From: Oceanobacter kriegii DSM 6294
Lineage (GTDB): Bacteria; Pseudomonadota; Gammaproteobacteria; Pseudomonadales; Oceanobacteraceae
DNA: 64,000 bases
Direction: 5' to 3'
NCBI RefSeq assembly: GCF_000422845.1
Contig: NZ_AUGV01000003.1
Span: forward strand, 124,001-188,000
Shown: one piece after another, positions 1 to 10,225 of the stretch
Layout of the letters: every line of letters begins with the position of its first letter
How positions within the stretch are numbered: position 1 is the stretch's first letter
Position numbers and translations under genes: made by a program
Notes under the pieces: model-generated
Told to the model about the DNA's origin: nothing
The model's input: the letters and a program-made list of their open reading frames with translations, nothing else
Database searches by the model: none

Positions 1-532
1 TGCCCAGCGGCGGTTCCACCAACAGAACTGCTGGCAACGGGTTCTCCCCCAGCAGCGCCAGTGCATCATCAAAGCCGCTGTTGGCGGCAAACTGCTGCAA
101 AGCATCGTCCGCACCAATCAACTCGGTGCGTTCGACGTGATTCAGTTGATTCACCTGTTGTTGCAAGGCGCGCGCATCGGCATCGGATACCGAGGTTTGC
201 AGATAAACACTGATGCGGCCCGACTGCTGCACGGTGTCGCTGAGCTGCTGCAGGTTGTTCACCGCCATCCAGAGCGCCCCGGGCAGGGTCAACGCGATGG
301 CAATCACCAGCCAGGTCAGCAAACTTGCCAACGGCTGGGCCAGCAGTTTCAGCAGGGTTTCTACCGCCACCAGCTGATGGTGCCCCAGCCAGGCGCTGGC
401 ACGACCCAGCATGCCAATGCTTTGGGCAGAGGCCCCTTGTGAGCCCTTACGCTGGGGTTCGGTACGCTGAGATCCGCGTTTGCGGGACGAGCTGGAACGG
501 CGGCCAGCAGAGCGAGGTTCAGGCGACGACAT
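1..532 (-). CDS. ftsX: Cell division protein FtsX (3' part outside window)
   Basis: Membrane subunit of the FtsEX ABC-type complex, which couples the divisome to activation of peptidoglycan hydrolases. Only the first 177 codons are in the window; the gene runs off the left edge. The protein begins with a Ser/Arg-rich cytoplasmic tail of about 55 residues, then a first membrane segment (around residues 70-95, Leu/Ile/Ala-rich), then the start of the periplasmic domain. The ATG lies inside the 3' end of ftsE (14-nt overlap), so translation is probably coupled. Identification rests on this position and on the tail/TM/periplasmic pattern usual for gammaproteobacterial FtsX. Confidence 0.88.
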   Translation of the reverse strand, partial: MSSPEPRSAGRRSSSSRKRGSQRTEPQRKGSQGASAQSIGMLGRASAWLGHHQLVAVETLLKLLAQPLASLLTWLVIAIALTLPGALWMAVNNLQQLSDTVQQSGRISVYLQTSVSDADARALQQQVNQLNHVERTELIGADDALQQFAANSGFDDALALLGENPLPAVLLVEPPLG

Positions 533-1199
533 GGGTGTCTCCCAGCATACGGCCGTGGTCAAGAATCAAACGGCGTTTGCCCATCCGTTCAATCAGGGCG
601 ATGTCGTGGGTGGCGATCAGTACGGTCACCCCGACCTGTTGAAAACGCACAAACAGATCCATGATTTCCGCAGAGAGTTCGGGGTCAAGGTTGCCGGTCG
701 GTTCGTCGGCCAGCAGCAAGGCGGGTTTGTTGACCACCGCACGGGCAATGCCAACGCGCTGCTGTTCACCGCCAGACAGCTCAATCGGGTTGCGCTGTTC
801 GTATTGCAGCAAGCCAACGGAGTCCAGCGCCGCACGCACCCGGCGGGCACAGTCGACCGGTGAGTAACCGGCAATTTGCAACGGCAGGGCGACGTTGTCG
901 TAAACGCTGCGATCAAACAGCAACTGGTGGTTCTGGAATACCACCCCCACCTTGCGGCGATGGTAAGGAACCTGCGAGGGCTTGAGGGTGTTGATCAGCT
1001 GGTCGTCAATGTGAATCTGGCCCCGAGTGGGCCGCTCCATCATCATCATCAACTTCAGCAGGGTGCTTTTGCCTGCCCCGCTGTGGCCGGTCAGAAAGGC
1101 CAGCTCACCGCGCTGCAGTTCAAAGTTAACGCCATTGAGCGCATCCTTGCCAGCCGCGCCATAGCGCTTGCTGACCTGATCAAACCGCACCATGCTCAT
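519..1199 (-). CDS. ftsE: Cell division ATP-binding protein FtsE
   Basis: ATPase subunit of the FtsEX complex at the inner face of the membrane. The 226-residue length is normal for the family. Walker A (GHSGAGKST) is at about residues 38-46, the signature LSGGEQQR at about 141, and Walker B with the FtsE/LolD-type ADEPTGNLD just after. It sits directly downstream of ftsY and overlaps ftsX, the classic ftsY-ftsE-ftsX order. Its ATG follows the ftsY stop by 13 nt, so the three genes are probably one transcript. Confidence 0.96.
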   Translation of the reverse strand: MSMVRFDQVSKRYGAAGKDALNGVNFELQRGELAFLTGHSGAGKSTLLKLMMMMERPTRGQIHIDDQLINTLKPSQVPYHRRKVGVVFQNHQLLFDRSVYDNVALPLQIAGYSPVDCARRVRAALDSVGLLQYEQRNPIELSGGEQQRVGIARAVVNKPALLLADEPTGNLDPELSAEIMDLFVRFQQVGVTVLIATHDIALIERMGKRRLILDHGRMLGDTHVVA

Positions 1200-1212
1200 G
1201 GTTCAGGCTCCA

Positions 1213-2658
1213 TTACTGCCCAGACTGGTTTTCCCGCTGGAACAGAGCATCAATAAATTGGCTGGCCTGGAATGGGCGCAGGTCTTCAATGCCTTCCCCG
1301 ACACCAATAAAGCGCACCGGGATGCCGAACTGCTTGGCCAGTGCGAAGATCACACCACCCTTGGCGGTGCCATCCAGCTTGGTCAGTGTCAGGCCGGAAA
1401 CGCCAACCGCTTGCAGGAACTGCTTGGTCTGGTTAATGGCGTTTTGGCCAGTACCGGCGTCGAGCACCAGCATGACTTCGTGCGGCGCTTCCGGATCGAG
1501 TTTTTTCATTACCCGAACCACTTTTTCCAGTTCCTGCATCAGGTTGTCCTTGTTATGCAGACGACCGGCGGTGTCAGCAATCAGGACATCGATGTTACGG
1601 CTTTGGGCCGCTTGTACTGCGTCAAAGATCACAGAAGCAGAGTCGGCACCGGTATGCTGGGCAACCACAGGCACCTGGTTACGTTCACCCCACACTTGCA
1701 GCTGTTCAACAGCAGCAGCACGGAAAGTGTCACCGGCGGCCAGCATCACGCTCTTGCCTTCGTTCTGGTACTGACGGGCCAGCTTGCCAATGGTGGTGGT
1801 TTTACCCACACCGTTGATGCCAACCATCAGAATCACGAACGGCTTTTTCTCTTTGTGCAGTTGCAGCGGCGCTTCAACGTCGGCAAGGGTCTGCTTCAGT
1901 TCTTCAATCAGGGCGTTGTAGAGGGCGTCGGAGTCTTTCAGTTCCTTGCGGGATACCCGCTCGGTCAAACGGCCCATGATGTCAGCCGTGGCTTCAACAC
2001 CAACATCGGCCATGATCAGCTGGGTTTCGAGCTCTTCCAGCAGGTCTTCGTCGATTTCCTTTTTGCCCAGCAACAAGGTCGCCAGACCGTCGGTCAGGCT
2101 GCTGCGGGTGCGCGACAGGCCGTCCTTGATGCGGGCAAAAAAGCCTTTTTTGGCCGGTTGTGGCGCGACTTCCGGCTCGGCAGCCACTTCTTCAACGGTT
2201 TCTTCGGTGGTTTCCGCGGCGGCATCAAACGCATCGGCGGTAACCGCTGTGGCCAGCGCTTCGCTGACGGTTTCGCTGTCTTGTGTGTTAGCACGGTCGA
2301 CATCAGCCTCAGCAGCAACGTCAGCCGCTGCCTCGACGTCAGTGACGTCTGACGCTGGTTCCGCCGCTTCCGCGACGACGTCTCTTACTGTGGCGTCGCT
2401 TACTTCGGTGTCATCAGACTGAGGTTCTGGCCGGGACTCTTCAGCAGCCACGTCAGCAACCTCTTCGACCGCTTTTTCTACCGGCTCGGAAGCTTCTGCA
2501 GGCTCAACGGCTTCTGGAGCAACGTCGGAACTGGTGTCTGCCGCGGCACTGTCGCTTTCCGCTGCGTCGGCGGTGCTGGTTTCAAGGGTTTCCTCAACGG
2601 CCACGTCCTGTTCGGCAGGCTGCTGGTCCTTTTTCTTGCGCTTAAAAAAACTGAACAT
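1213..2658 (-). CDS. ftsY: Signal recognition particle receptor FtsY
   Basis: GTPase that receives SRP-ribosome complexes at the inner membrane. The first 12 residues are a basic amphipathic patch (MFSFFKRKKK). They are followed by a long acidic Ala/Glu/Asp/Val-rich A domain to about residue 165, then the N helical bundle (about 172-260) and the G domain. G1 is GINGVGKTT at about residues 280-288; DTAGR and TKLDGTAKGG mark the later GTPase motifs. At 481 aa it is in the usual range for proteins with an extended A domain. It is the first gene of the ftsY-ftsE-ftsX run, divergent from rsmD. Confidence 0.96.
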   Translation of the reverse strand: MFSFFKRKKKDQQPAEQDVAVEETLETSTADAAESDSAAADTSSDVAPEAVEPAEASEPVEKAVEEVADVAAEESRPEPQSDDTEVSDATVRDVVAEAAEPASDVTDVEAAADVAAEADVDRANTQDSETVSEALATAVTADAFDAAAETTEETVEEVAAEPEVAPQPAKKGFFARIKDGLSRTRSSLTDGLATLLLGKKEIDEDLLEELETQLIMADVGVEATADIMGRLTERVSRKELKDSDALYNALIEELKQTLADVEAPLQLHKEKKPFVILMVGINGVGKTTTIGKLARQYQNEGKSVMLAAGDTFRAAAVEQLQVWGERNQVPVVAQHTGADSASVIFDAVQAAQSRNIDVLIADTAGRLHNKDNLMQELEKVVRVMKKLDPEAPHEVMLVLDAGTGQNAINQTKQFLQAVGVSGLTLTKLDGTAKGGVIFALAKQFGIPVRFIGVGEGIEDLRPFQASQFIDALFQRENQSGQ

Positions 2659-2758
2659 GATGAATCTGTTTACTCGCTGGATAATCAGGCGGTATGAATT
2701 GCGCCTATGCTACCACTAAACCGGCCGCTTTTTATGTCCCAATCGCGATGAACACCTT

Positions 2759-2786
2759 TTGATACCGGTGGTCCGATTGCTAACAT
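2759..2786 (+). promoter_or_regulatory. Possible promoter of rsmD
   Basis: TTGATA at 2759-2764 and TAACAT at 2781-2786, separated by 16 bp, resemble a sigma-70 -35/-10 pair about 35 bp before the rsmD start. The -10 matches consensus at only four of six positions, so this is a weak prediction. Confidence 0.3.
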
Positions 2787-2820
2787 TCAGCTTTGTTTTT
2801 ATTGAAGGCAGAGAGTTCTC

Positions 2821-3384
2821 TTGGCTAAGCCCACTTCACAGCAACTCAGAATCATTGGCGGCGAATGGCGTTCCCGCCGTTTGCGCTTCCCGGCCATCGA
2901 CGGCTTGCGCCCAACCCTGGATCGTGTCCGCGAAACCCTGTTCAACTGGCTGCAATTTGAAGTCGAGGGTGCACGGGTGCTGGACGCCTTTGCTGGCAGC
3001 GGTGCGCTGGGCTTTGAAGCCTTGTCACGCGGTGCCAAAGAGGTGATTTTTCTGGAGAAAAATCCCAAGGCGGCGCTGCAACTGAAAGAAAACCTGTCGA
3101 CACTGAACGCCCGCAATGCCCAGGTGTGGGCCGGTGATGCCTTGCACTGGTTGTCGCAAAACCCGGAACCCTACGATCTGGTGTTCCTCGACCCGCCGTT
3201 TGGCCTCAACTTGCTGCAACCGGCACTGGACTCATTGTCGTTGCTCGATGGTGCGCTGGTGTATGTAGAGCACGAAGCCACCCTGACGCCGTCCATTCCG
3301 GCCCATTGGGTCGAGATCAAGAGCAAGCAAACCAAGGAATTCTGCTTCCGCCTGTTCCGGGTAGGCAGCGCCGCAACGGCCTGA
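2821..3384 (+). CDS. rsmD: 16S rRNA (guanine966-N2)-methyltransferase RsmD
   Basis: SAM-dependent methyltransferase that modifies G966 of 16S rRNA in the small subunit. The 187-residue protein has the family start (RIIGGEWRSRRL), a SAM loop (DAFAGSGALGFEALSRG, about residues 59-75) and the N6/N2-methylase tetrapeptide DPPF at about residue 124. It uses a TTG start; the N-terminus aligns with known RsmD proteins and no better in-frame ATG is present. It is divergent from ftsY, the common gammaproteobacterial arrangement. Repeat copy 1 follows 29 bp after the stop. Confidence 0.93.
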   Translation: MAKPTSQQLRIIGGEWRSRRLRFPAIDGLRPTLDRVRETLFNWLQFEVEGARVLDAFAGSGALGFEALSRGAKEVIFLEKNPKAALQLKENLSTLNARNAQVWAGDALHWLSQNPEPYDLVFLDPPFGLNLLQPALDSLSLLDGALVYVEHEATLTPSIPAHWVEIKSKQTKEFCFRLFRVGSAATA

Positions 3385-3413
3385 TGCCACAATTGCTGCC
3401 GCTGAGACCTTGT

Positions 3414-3678
3414 GGGGACATCTATTTAATCCGGTGCTCACTCTGGGCTGTCGGATGGTTTCGAATCACGAAGCCGACTTGCAGGCCTGACGGGTCAAGT
3501 CAAAAGTCGGCGACACAGAGTCGAGGTCATCCGGCAGCCCCCGCAGGGCGCGGGTTGCCGCCGCTCAGTGCGGTGTTGACGAACTTGAAAAGGACTCGTC
3601 ATTTCGCTGCATTCGTCGCCTTGCACTGAACAACGGCAACACTCGCGCAGAGCCGTGCAGGATTAAACAGATGTCCCC
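3414..3678 (+). repeat. Dispersed TIR-bounded repeat, copy 1 (265 bp)
   Basis: Starts GGGGACATCTATTTAATCC and ends GGATTAAACAGATGTCCCC, so its ends are near-perfect inverted repeats of about 19 bp. The inside is nearly identical to 55896-56160 and clearly homologous to 10226-10500 (opposite orientation). It contains self-complementary parts, including CGGCAGCCC pairing with GGGTTGCCG around 3532-3560. There is no convincing protein. With short flanks it fills the gap between rsmD and the diguanylate cyclase gene (3385-3769), where I see nothing else. No target-site duplication is visible. Confidence 0.85.
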
Positions 3679-3769
3679 ATAAGCAGCAACGCACACTCCC
3701 AGACCCTGTGCCATACTGAAATCAGCTGTCATCAGTCTTCTTCCATCATGTTCACCGCAAGGGGTGCCA

Positions 3770-5701
3770 ATGGAGTGGTATCTGCGCTGCTTGCTGATAT
3801 CCCTGTTTCTGGGTTTGCCGTCCACACTGCTGGCCGGTTCGCTACCGGAGCCGATTCAGCTCAACAGCGATCATTTTGTTCTCAACGAGCCACCGGTATT
3901 ACGAATCCGGGCCAATCAGGTGCGCTTTGCCAGAGCACCTGAGGAAATGACTGCGGCCGATGTTTACCGCGCTCCCGGGCTCGACTGGATAAAACCCGCC
4001 ACCGACTCCATCACCTTTGGCCGTCAGGAAGACCCAGTGTGGCTGCGGCTGCGACTGGAAAACCATTCTCCCGATCCGGTCGACCGCATTCTTGAGGTGG
4101 GCTGGGCCACCATGCAGTACATTGGCGTCTACGAGGTCGATGTGAACGACGACGGCCCGGTCTGGAGCGAGGCACGCTTTTACGAATCCGGCTTTACGGT
4201 ATCCCCTGATCGTTATTACGAGCGCGACCGCCATCATATTTTCCCGCTGCAAATCGGTGGTCTGAGCAGCATTGAGGTTCTGATCAAGATCGAATCAGAC
4301 TTCCTGATCATGGCGCCCATGGTGATCTGGCCACGCGAAGACCACGACGACTTCAAACATCGTGATCTGGGCATTCATGCCTTGCTGCTGGGGATGCTAC
4401 TGGCGCTGTTCCTCTACAACATTGCCATTGCCGGGGTCACCCGGGACATCAGCTACGTGTATTACGTCATGTACCTGGGCAGCATGATCATTTACATCAT
4501 GGCCGCCACCGGTTGGGGACATTATTTGCTGTGGGGTCATTACGATCTGGTCAGCCGCAAGATTTATCCACTGTCGATCTATTGCAGCATGATCTTCGGG
4601 GCCTTGTTTGTACGCCACTTTCTGAGGCTTAACAGCGTCGGCGGTTGGTACATCTGGATCAACAACCTCACCATCGCTTACTGGACGTCATCGCTGATTC
4701 TGGTCGGCAGTGGCATCGCTACCCGCGGTTTTGCCACCGATCTGTTTGCGATGGCCACCATGGTGTTGTCGATGGTGTACGGCGTCACCCTATGGCAACG
4801 CAACCACCAGGGCGCGCGCATGTTCACCGTGGCCTGGTTCGGCATGATTCTGTCGACCATGGTCAACGTGCTGATGATCAAGGGCTTGCTGCCCTACTCC
4901 TACACCGGCCAGTACTTTCAGGTCGGCGGCGTCATTCTGGAGGTTATTCTGCTGGCCATTGCTCTGGCCGACCGCATGAATTGGGAACGCTCGTTGCGCG
5001 CCAAGGCCCAGCAACGCGCCTACGAATTACAATTGGCGATCAACAAGGAGCGGGAATCCAACCTCAAGGCCAAGGAAGAGTTGCTGACCATCGAGAAACA
5101 AACCAACCGTCAGTTGGAGAAAATGGTCGCCGACCGCACCCGCGAACTGGAAAACCTGACCACCCATCTGGAGTCTGCCAATCAGGAGCTGACCCGCTTG
5201 TCGGTGACGGATGCCCTCACCGGGGTGATGAACCGGCGTTATTTCGACACCCAGATCAGCAAGGAAGTACGCCGTTGCAGCCGCGTGCACGAGCCATTGT
5301 CGATCCTGATGCTGGATGCCGACCATTTCAAACAGGTCAACGACCAACACGGTCATCCGGTCGGCGATGCTTGCCTGCGCACCATGGCCAGCCGTATCGA
5401 AGCGACGTTTTCACGGCCGGGAGACTGTGTGGCCCGCTATGGCGGTGAAGAATTTGCGGTAATTTTGCCCAATACGCCATTGGAAGATGCCGCCGACATG
5501 GCCGAACGGCTGCGATTGATCATGCAGGAAAGCCCGATACAAACCGACGCCGGAGACCTCCGTCTGACGATCAGTATCGGTATCTCCGGCTGTTACCCGG
5601 ATCAGCATACGGAAGACAGCCATCTGCTCAATGACGCTGACGAAGCCCTTTATGAGGCCAAAGGCAGCGGTCGTAACCGGGTGGTGGTGAAAGGTCACTG
5701 A
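3770..5701 (+). CDS. 7TM sensor diguanylate cyclase (7TMR-DISM/GGDEF)
   Basis: Makes cyclic di-GMP in response to an extracytoplasmic or membrane signal. The 643-residue protein has a signal peptide (to about residue 24), a periplasmic 7TMR-DISMED2-like domain (about 40-195), seven hydrophobic segments (about 203-400), a coiled-coil linker (about 405-473) and a C-terminal GGDEF domain. The active motif is GGEEF at about 558-562, preceded by an intact inhibitory I-site RPGD five residues upstream, so it should be active and product-inhibited. A GTG six bases upstream is in frame, but the ATG at 3770 has AAGGGG at good spacing. Its stop overlaps the convergent parC stop by 7 nt. The ligand is unknown. 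Confidence 0.93.
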   Translation: MEWYLRCLLISLFLGLPSTLLAGSLPEPIQLNSDHFVLNEPPVLRIRANQVRFARAPEEMTAADVYRAPGLDWIKPATDSITFGRQEDPVWLRLRLENHSPDPVDRILEVGWATMQYIGVYEVDVNDDGPVWSEARFYESGFTVSPDRYYERDRHHIFPLQIGGLSSIEVLIKIESDFLIMAPMVIWPREDHDDFKHRDLGIHALLLGMLLALFLYNIAIAGVTRDISYVYYVMYLGSMIIYIMAATGWGHYLLWGHYDLVSRKIYPLSIYCSMIFGALFVRHFLRLNSVGGWYIWINNLTIAYWTSSLILVGSGIATRGFATDLFAMATMVLSMVYGVTLWQRNHQGARMFTVAWFGMILSTMVNVLMIKGLLPYSYTGQYFQVGGVILEVILLAIALADRMNWERSLRAKAQQRAYELQLAINKERESNLKAKEELLTIEKQTNRQLEKMVADRTRELENLTTHLESANQELTRLSVTDALTGVMNRRYFDTQISKEVRRCSRVHEPLSILMLDADHFKQVNDQHGHPVGDACLRTMASRIEATFSRPGDCVARYGGEEFAVILPNTPLEDAADMAERLRLIMQESPIQTDAGDLRLTISIGISGCYPDQHTEDSHLLNDADEALYEAKGSGRNRVVVKGH

Positions 5702-7974
5702 TCGCCGTCAGTGGCTCCGGTATCCGAGCTGGCAACGGCCAGCGCATCAACGTTCTGGAAGCCTCGTGGCAGCTTGTTACCACGACGGCCACGCTCACCC
5801 TGATAGTGCTCCAGATCGCTGAATTTCAGCTTCATATGACGCTTGCCGCTGTGCACCACCAGCACATCAGCCGGAGTGAAAGCACACACCGCAATCATCA
5901 GCTCTTCGCGGCTGCTGGCACGAGCAGCGCTGATGTTGATCAGCTTGTTGCCCTTGCCTTTGGCCAGTTTCGGAACGTCCGCCACCGGGAACACCAGCAA
6001 ACGGCCTTCGTTGGTCACAGCCGCAATCCAGCTGTTATCCACATCCTGAATCAGCGATGGCGTCAGTGCCTCGGCACCTTGCGGCAAACTGATCAGCGCC
6101 TTGCCCGCTTTGTTCTTGCTCTGCATGTCGGCCAGCGTGGTGATAAAACCGTAACCGGCGTCGCTGCACAGCAGCAGCTCCTGCTTGTCATTGCCCATCA
6201 ACAGATGTTTGAAGCTGGCACCAGACGGTGGGTTCAAGCGGCCAGTTAGCGGCTCGCCCTGACCACGGGCGCTTGGCAGGGTATGGGCGGCAATGCTGTA
6301 ACTGCGGCCGGTGTCGTCCAGCAGAATAACCGGCTCGTTACTGCGGCCGGTGGCCAGCGTCAGGAACTGGTCGCCGGATTTGTAGCTGAGCTTGGTGGCG
6401 TCGATATCGTGGCCCTTGGCGGCCCGAATCCAGCCTTTTTCCGACAGTACGACAGTCACCGGATCGGAGGTCATCAGCTCGGTTTCTGACAGCGCCTTGG
6501 CTTCGCCACGCTGTACCAGCGGCGAACGACGGTCGTCGCCGTATTTTTCGGCGTCGGCGGTGATTTCTTTCTTGATCAGGGTTTTCAGGCGGCGCTCGGA
6601 ACCGAGGGTTTTCTCCAAATAGTCGCGCTCTTTTTCCAGCTCATCCTGCTCACCACGAATCTTCATCTCTTCCAGCTTGGCAAGATGACGCAGTTTCAGT
6701 TCCAGAATGGCTTCGGCCTGGGTATCCGTGATGCCAAAGCGCTCCATCAGCACGGCTTTTGGATGCTCTTCGGTACGGATGATGTCGATCACTTCGTCGA
6801 TGTTGAGGAACGCCACCAACAAACCTTCGAGGATGTGCAGGCGCGCCAGTACCTTGTCGAGACGGTACTGCAAACGACGACGGACGGTGGCGGTGCGGTA
6901 CTGCAACCACTCCGACAGCATGGTGACGAGGTTTTTCACCTGTGGACGGCCGTCGAGGCCAATCACGTTCATATTAACGCGGTAGTTGCGTTCCAGATCA
7001 GTGGTAGCAAACAGGTGCGCCATCACCGCTTCCACGTCGACCTTGCGGGTGCGCGGCACAATCACCAGACGGGTCGGGTTCTCGTGGTCGGATTCGTCAC
7101 GCAGGTCACTTACCAGCGGCAGCTTTTTGGCCTGCATCTGGGCGGCAATCTGTTCCATCACCTTGGAGCCAGAGCTCTGGTGCGGCAGCGCGGTGATAAC
7201 GATGTCGCCATCTTCAATGTGGTACACCGCCCGCATTTTGAACGTGCCCTTGCCGCTTTGGTAAATCTTGCGGAGGTCTTCGCGGGGGGTAATGATTTCG
7301 GCATCAGTGGGGAAATCCGGACCCGGCACCAGCTCGACCAGATCATCGACACCGGCATTGGGGTTATCCAGCAAATGAATACAGGCGCTGGCCACTTCAC
7401 GGACGTTGTGCGGCGGAATATCCGTCGCCATACCCACGGCAATACCGGTGGTGCCGTTCAGCATCACATGGGGCAAACGCGCCGGCAGGGTGGCCGGTTC
7501 ATCCATGGTGCCATCAAAGTTGGGCTGCCACTCTACCGTGCCCTGACCCAGTTCCGACAACAGCACTTCCGAGAACACCGACAGTTTGGCTTCGGTGTAA
7601 CGCATGGCGGCGAAGGATTTCGGGTCGTCCGGCGCACCCCAGTTGCCCTGGCCATCGACCAGCGGGTAACGATAGGAAAACGGCTGCGCCATCAACACCA
7701 TGGCTTCGTAGCAGGCGCTGTCACCGTGAGGATGGTACTTACCCAATACGTCACCGACGGTACGGGCCGATTTCTTGTACTTGGCCGATGCCTTCAGGCC
7801 CAGCTCACTCATGGCGTAGATGATGCGCCGTTGTACCGGTTTCAGACCATCGCCAACATGCGGCAGGGCACGGTCCAGAATCACGTACATGGAGTAATTC
7901 AGGTAGGCGTTTTCGGTGTACTGGCGGAGCGTCTGACGTTCTACGCCGTCGTCGGTATAGCTGATTTGCGTCAT
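5695..7974 (-). CDS. parC: DNA topoisomerase IV subunit A ParC
   Basis: Breakage-reunion subunit of topoisomerase IV, which decatenates daughter chromosomes. The catalytic tyrosine is Y126 (RYTEAK). In the quinolone-determining region ([11 protein letters not shown]) the serine (S86) and glutamate (E90) equivalent to E. coli S80 and E84 are both wild-type. The length (759 aa), short C-terminal beta-pinwheel and pairing with parE favour ParC over GyrA. It lies 110 bp downstream of parE on the same strand, with a strong hairpin between them. Confidence 0.95.
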   Translation of the reverse strand: MTQISYTDDGVERQTLRQYTENAYLNYSMYVILDRALPHVGDGLKPVQRRIIYAMSELGLKASAKYKKSARTVGDVLGKYHPHGDSACYEAMVLMAQPFSYRYPLVDGQGNWGAPDDPKSFAAMRYTEAKLSVFSEVLLSELGQGTVEWQPNFDGTMDEPATLPARLPHVMLNGTTGIAVGMATDIPPHNVREVASACIHLLDNPNAGVDDLVELVPGPDFPTDAEIITPREDLRKIYQSGKGTFKMRAVYHIEDGDIVITALPHQSSGSKVMEQIAAQMQAKKLPLVSDLRDESDHENPTRLVIVPRTRKVDVEAVMAHLFATTDLERNYRVNMNVIGLDGRPQVKNLVTMLSEWLQYRTATVRRRLQYRLDKVLARLHILEGLLVAFLNIDEVIDIIRTEEHPKAVLMERFGITDTQAEAILELKLRHLAKLEEMKIRGEQDELEKERDYLEKTLGSERRLKTLIKKEITADAEKYGDDRRSPLVQRGEAKALSETELMTSDPVTVVLSEKGWIRAAKGHDIDATKLSYKSGDQFLTLATGRSNEPVILLDDTGRSYSIAAHTLPSARGQGEPLTGRLNPPSGASFKHLLMGNDKQELLLCSDAGYGFITTLADMQSKNKAGKALISLPQGAEALTPSLIQDVDNSWIAAVTNEGRLLVFPVADVPKLAKGKGNKLINISAARASSREELMIAVCAFTPADVLVVHSGKRHMKLKFSDLEHYQGERGRRGNKLPRGFQNVDALAVASSDTGATDGDQ

Positions 7975-8013
7975 GGAGATTCGATCTGTCCGTGCACGTT
8001 GCTATCAGTTGTG

Positions 8014-8039
8014 GCCACCGGGCAAGCCTGCCCGGTGGC
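8014..8039 (-). other. Intercistronic hairpin between parE and parC
   Basis: GCCACCGGGCA (8014-8024) and TGCCCGGTGGC (8029-8039) form a perfect 11-bp stem with a 4-nt loop. No T-run follows on either strand, so an RNA stability or processing element is more likely than an intrinsic terminator. Confidence 0.5.
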
Positions 8040-8084
8040 GGTTATTAGTCTGGCTTTGGTTGCGGTTATTCGCCTGGGGTAGGC

Positions 8085-10097
8085 TCAGGCCAGCTCGGCT
8101 TCGTTACCGCGCTGTTCAAGCCAGTTCTTGCGGTCGCCGGAGCGTTTCTTGGCCAGCAGCATGTCCATCAATTCCATGGTTTCAGCGTGCTTGCTGACGG
8201 ATTCGGCGGCAGTGCCTTGCTCGTCCAGCTCGGCGTCTGCTGCTGAGATAGCGTCTTCCTCATACACCGCAGACGTGCCGTCCAACTCATCTTCCAGTAC
8301 CAGCTGTACCAGGCGACGGGTGTTCGGGTCCATGGTGGTTTCACGCAGCTGCATCGGGTTCATCTCGCCCAGACCCTTGAAGCGCTGAACGTTGACCTTG
8401 CCACGCTTTTTCTCGGCTTCGATACGCTCAAGAATGCCAACCCGCTCGCTTTCGTCGAGGGCGTAGTACACCTCTTTGCCAATATCGATGCGGTACAGCG
8501 GCGGCATCGCCACGTAAACATGGCCACCGGCCACCAGCGCCGGGAAGTGGCGGACAAACAAGGCGCACAGCAGCGTGGCAATGTGCAGACCGTCGGAGTC
8601 GGCATCGGCCAGAATACAGACCTTGCTGTAACGCAGTGCCGACAGGTCTTCAGAACCGGGGTCGATGCCCAGCGCCACGGCAATGTCGTGGACTTCCTGA
8701 GAGGCCAGAATCTGGTCGGAGTCGACCTCCCAGGTATTCAGGATCTTACCGCGCAGCGGCATGATGGCCTGGAATTCGCGGTCGCGGGCCTGCTTGGCAG
8801 AACCACCGGCGGAATCACCTTCCACCAGAAACAGTTCGGCGTTGCCGGAATCCTGACCGGTACAGTCAGCCAGTTTGCCCGGCAGCGCCGGACCCTGGGT
8901 AATCTTCTTGCGGGCGACTTTCTTGGCTTTGCGGAGACGGCTCTGGGCGCTGGCAATGGCCATTTCAGCCAGTTTTTCCGCCTCGGCCGTGTGATCGTTC
9001 AGCCACAGCGCAAAGGCGTCCTTGACGATGCCAGAGATAAACGCCGACGCCTCGCGGGAGGACAGACGCTCCTTGGTCTGACCGGCAAACTGCGGATCGG
9101 CCAGCTTGGCCGACAACACGTAGGCGCAGCGTTCCCAGATGTCGTCCGGGGTCAGTTTGACCCCACGTGGCAGCAGATTGCGGTATTCACAGAACTCGCG
9201 CAGGGCGTCCAGCAAACCGGAACGGAAGCCGTTCACATGGGTACCGCCTTGCGCCGTCGGAATCAGGTTTACGTAGCTTTCCTGCAGCAGTTCGCCGCCT
9301 TCCGGCAGCCAGTGCACCGCCCATTCGGCCGCTTCGGTGGTACCGGCAATGGCACCGGTGAATGGCGTCGCAGGCAGCACTTCGTAGCCGCGGGTAGCGG
9401 CTTCCAGATAGTCTTTCAGGCCATCTTCGTAGAACCACTCTTCGTTATCGGCAGCGTCCAGCCCCTTGAAGGTGATTTTCAGGCCCGGGCATAACACCGC
9501 CTTGGCGCGCAGAATGTGCTTGAGGCGCACCACCGAGAATTTTGAGCTGTCGAAGTATTTTGGGTCTGGCAGGAAACGGACGCTGGTGCCGGTGCGCTTT
9601 TTGCCACAGCTGTCGACCACCTGCAGTTCCATCGCCTTTTCGCCATCGCGGAAACCAATGCGCTGCACTTCGCCTGCACGCCAGATAGTCACTTCCAGCG
9701 CCGACGACAGCGCGTTCACTACCGACACACCGACGCCGTGCAAACCGCCCGAAAACTGGTAGTTGTCGTTGGAGAACTTACCACCGGCGTGTAAGCGGGT
9801 CAGGATCAGCTCAACCCCGGACACCCCATGCTCCGGGTGAATGTCCGTTGGCATGCCTCGGCCGTCGTCGGTCACGGTCATCGAACCGTCGTCGTTCAGC
9901 ACAACGTCAATGCGCGAAGCATGACCGGCCAATGCTTCGTCGACAGAGTTATCGATCACTTCCTGGGCAAGGTGATTGGGACGGGTGGTGTCGGTGTACA
10001 TGCCCGGGCGTTTGCGTACCGGGTCCAGACCACTGAGTACCTCAATCGACGACGCGTTGTATTCACCCTTGGCGGTGGCCTTGCGACTATCGGACAT
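8085..10097 (-). CDS. parE: DNA topoisomerase IV subunit B ParE
   Basis: ATPase subunit of topoisomerase IV. The GHKL ATP site (EVIDNSVDEA, about residues 46-55), transducer region, TOPRIM motif (LVEGDSAGG) and acidic DADSDG motif are all intact. The 670 residues exceed E. coli ParE by about 40; most of the excess is an acidic insertion of roughly 30 residues just before the conserved C-terminal MDMLLAKKRS segment. It is upstream of parC on the same strand. Repeat copy 2 separates it from yqiA, the gene before it in this conserved neighbourhood. Confidence 0.95.
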   Translation of the reverse strand: MSDSRKATAKGEYNASSIEVLSGLDPVRKRPGMYTDTTRPNHLAQEVIDNSVDEALAGHASRIDVVLNDDGSMTVTDDGRGMPTDIHPEHGVSGVELILTRLHAGGKFSNDNYQFSGGLHGVGVSVVNALSSALEVTIWRAGEVQRIGFRDGEKAMELQVVDSCGKKRTGTSVRFLPDPKYFDSSKFSVVRLKHILRAKAVLCPGLKITFKGLDAADNEEWFYEDGLKDYLEAATRGYEVLPATPFTGAIAGTTEAAEWAVHWLPEGGELLQESYVNLIPTAQGGTHVNGFRSGLLDALREFCEYRNLLPRGVKLTPDDIWERCAYVLSAKLADPQFAGQTKERLSSREASAFISGIVKDAFALWLNDHTAEAEKLAEMAIASAQSRLRKAKKVARKKITQGPALPGKLADCTGQDSGNAELFLVEGDSAGGSAKQARDREFQAIMPLRGKILNTWEVDSDQILASQEVHDIAVALGIDPGSEDLSALRYSKVCILADADSDGLHIATLLCALFVRHFPALVAGGHVYVAMPPLYRIDIGKEVYYALDESERVGILERIEAEKKRGKVNVQRFKGLGEMNPMQLRETTMDPNTRRLVQLVLEDELDGTSAVYEEDAISAADAELDEQGTAAESVSKHAETMELMDMLLAKKRSGDRKNWLEQRGNEAELA

Positions 10098-10225
10098 GCT
10101 TACCTCTGAAATGAACGTCTACTGTCTTGGTGCCTGAAGATGGCAGCTAATGCAGACTGCTTTAGAGCATCACCATCGTCAAGCACGCTTATATCACGAA
10201 TGACTGGTTATATTAACAGTATTAA

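Noticed and set aside
1192-2352. Long open frame antisense to ftsY
   Set aside because: It mirrors the ftsY coding frame, has no family similarity and no ribosome-binding site; long shadow frames are expected in GC-rich DNA.
3414-3678. Short reading frames inside the dispersed repeat (for example ones encoding GLNRCP from the repeat ends)
   Set aside because: Frames are not kept between the three copies and the recurring peptide is only the TIR read in translation.
5695-7974. gyrA instead of parC
   Set aside because: Length, the adjacent parE and the yqiA/cpdA context all favour topoisomerase IV.
6685-8082. 465-codon open frame antisense to parC
   Set aside because: Composition (His/Gln/Arg-rich) is typical of a reverse-frame shadow, and parC on the other strand is certain.
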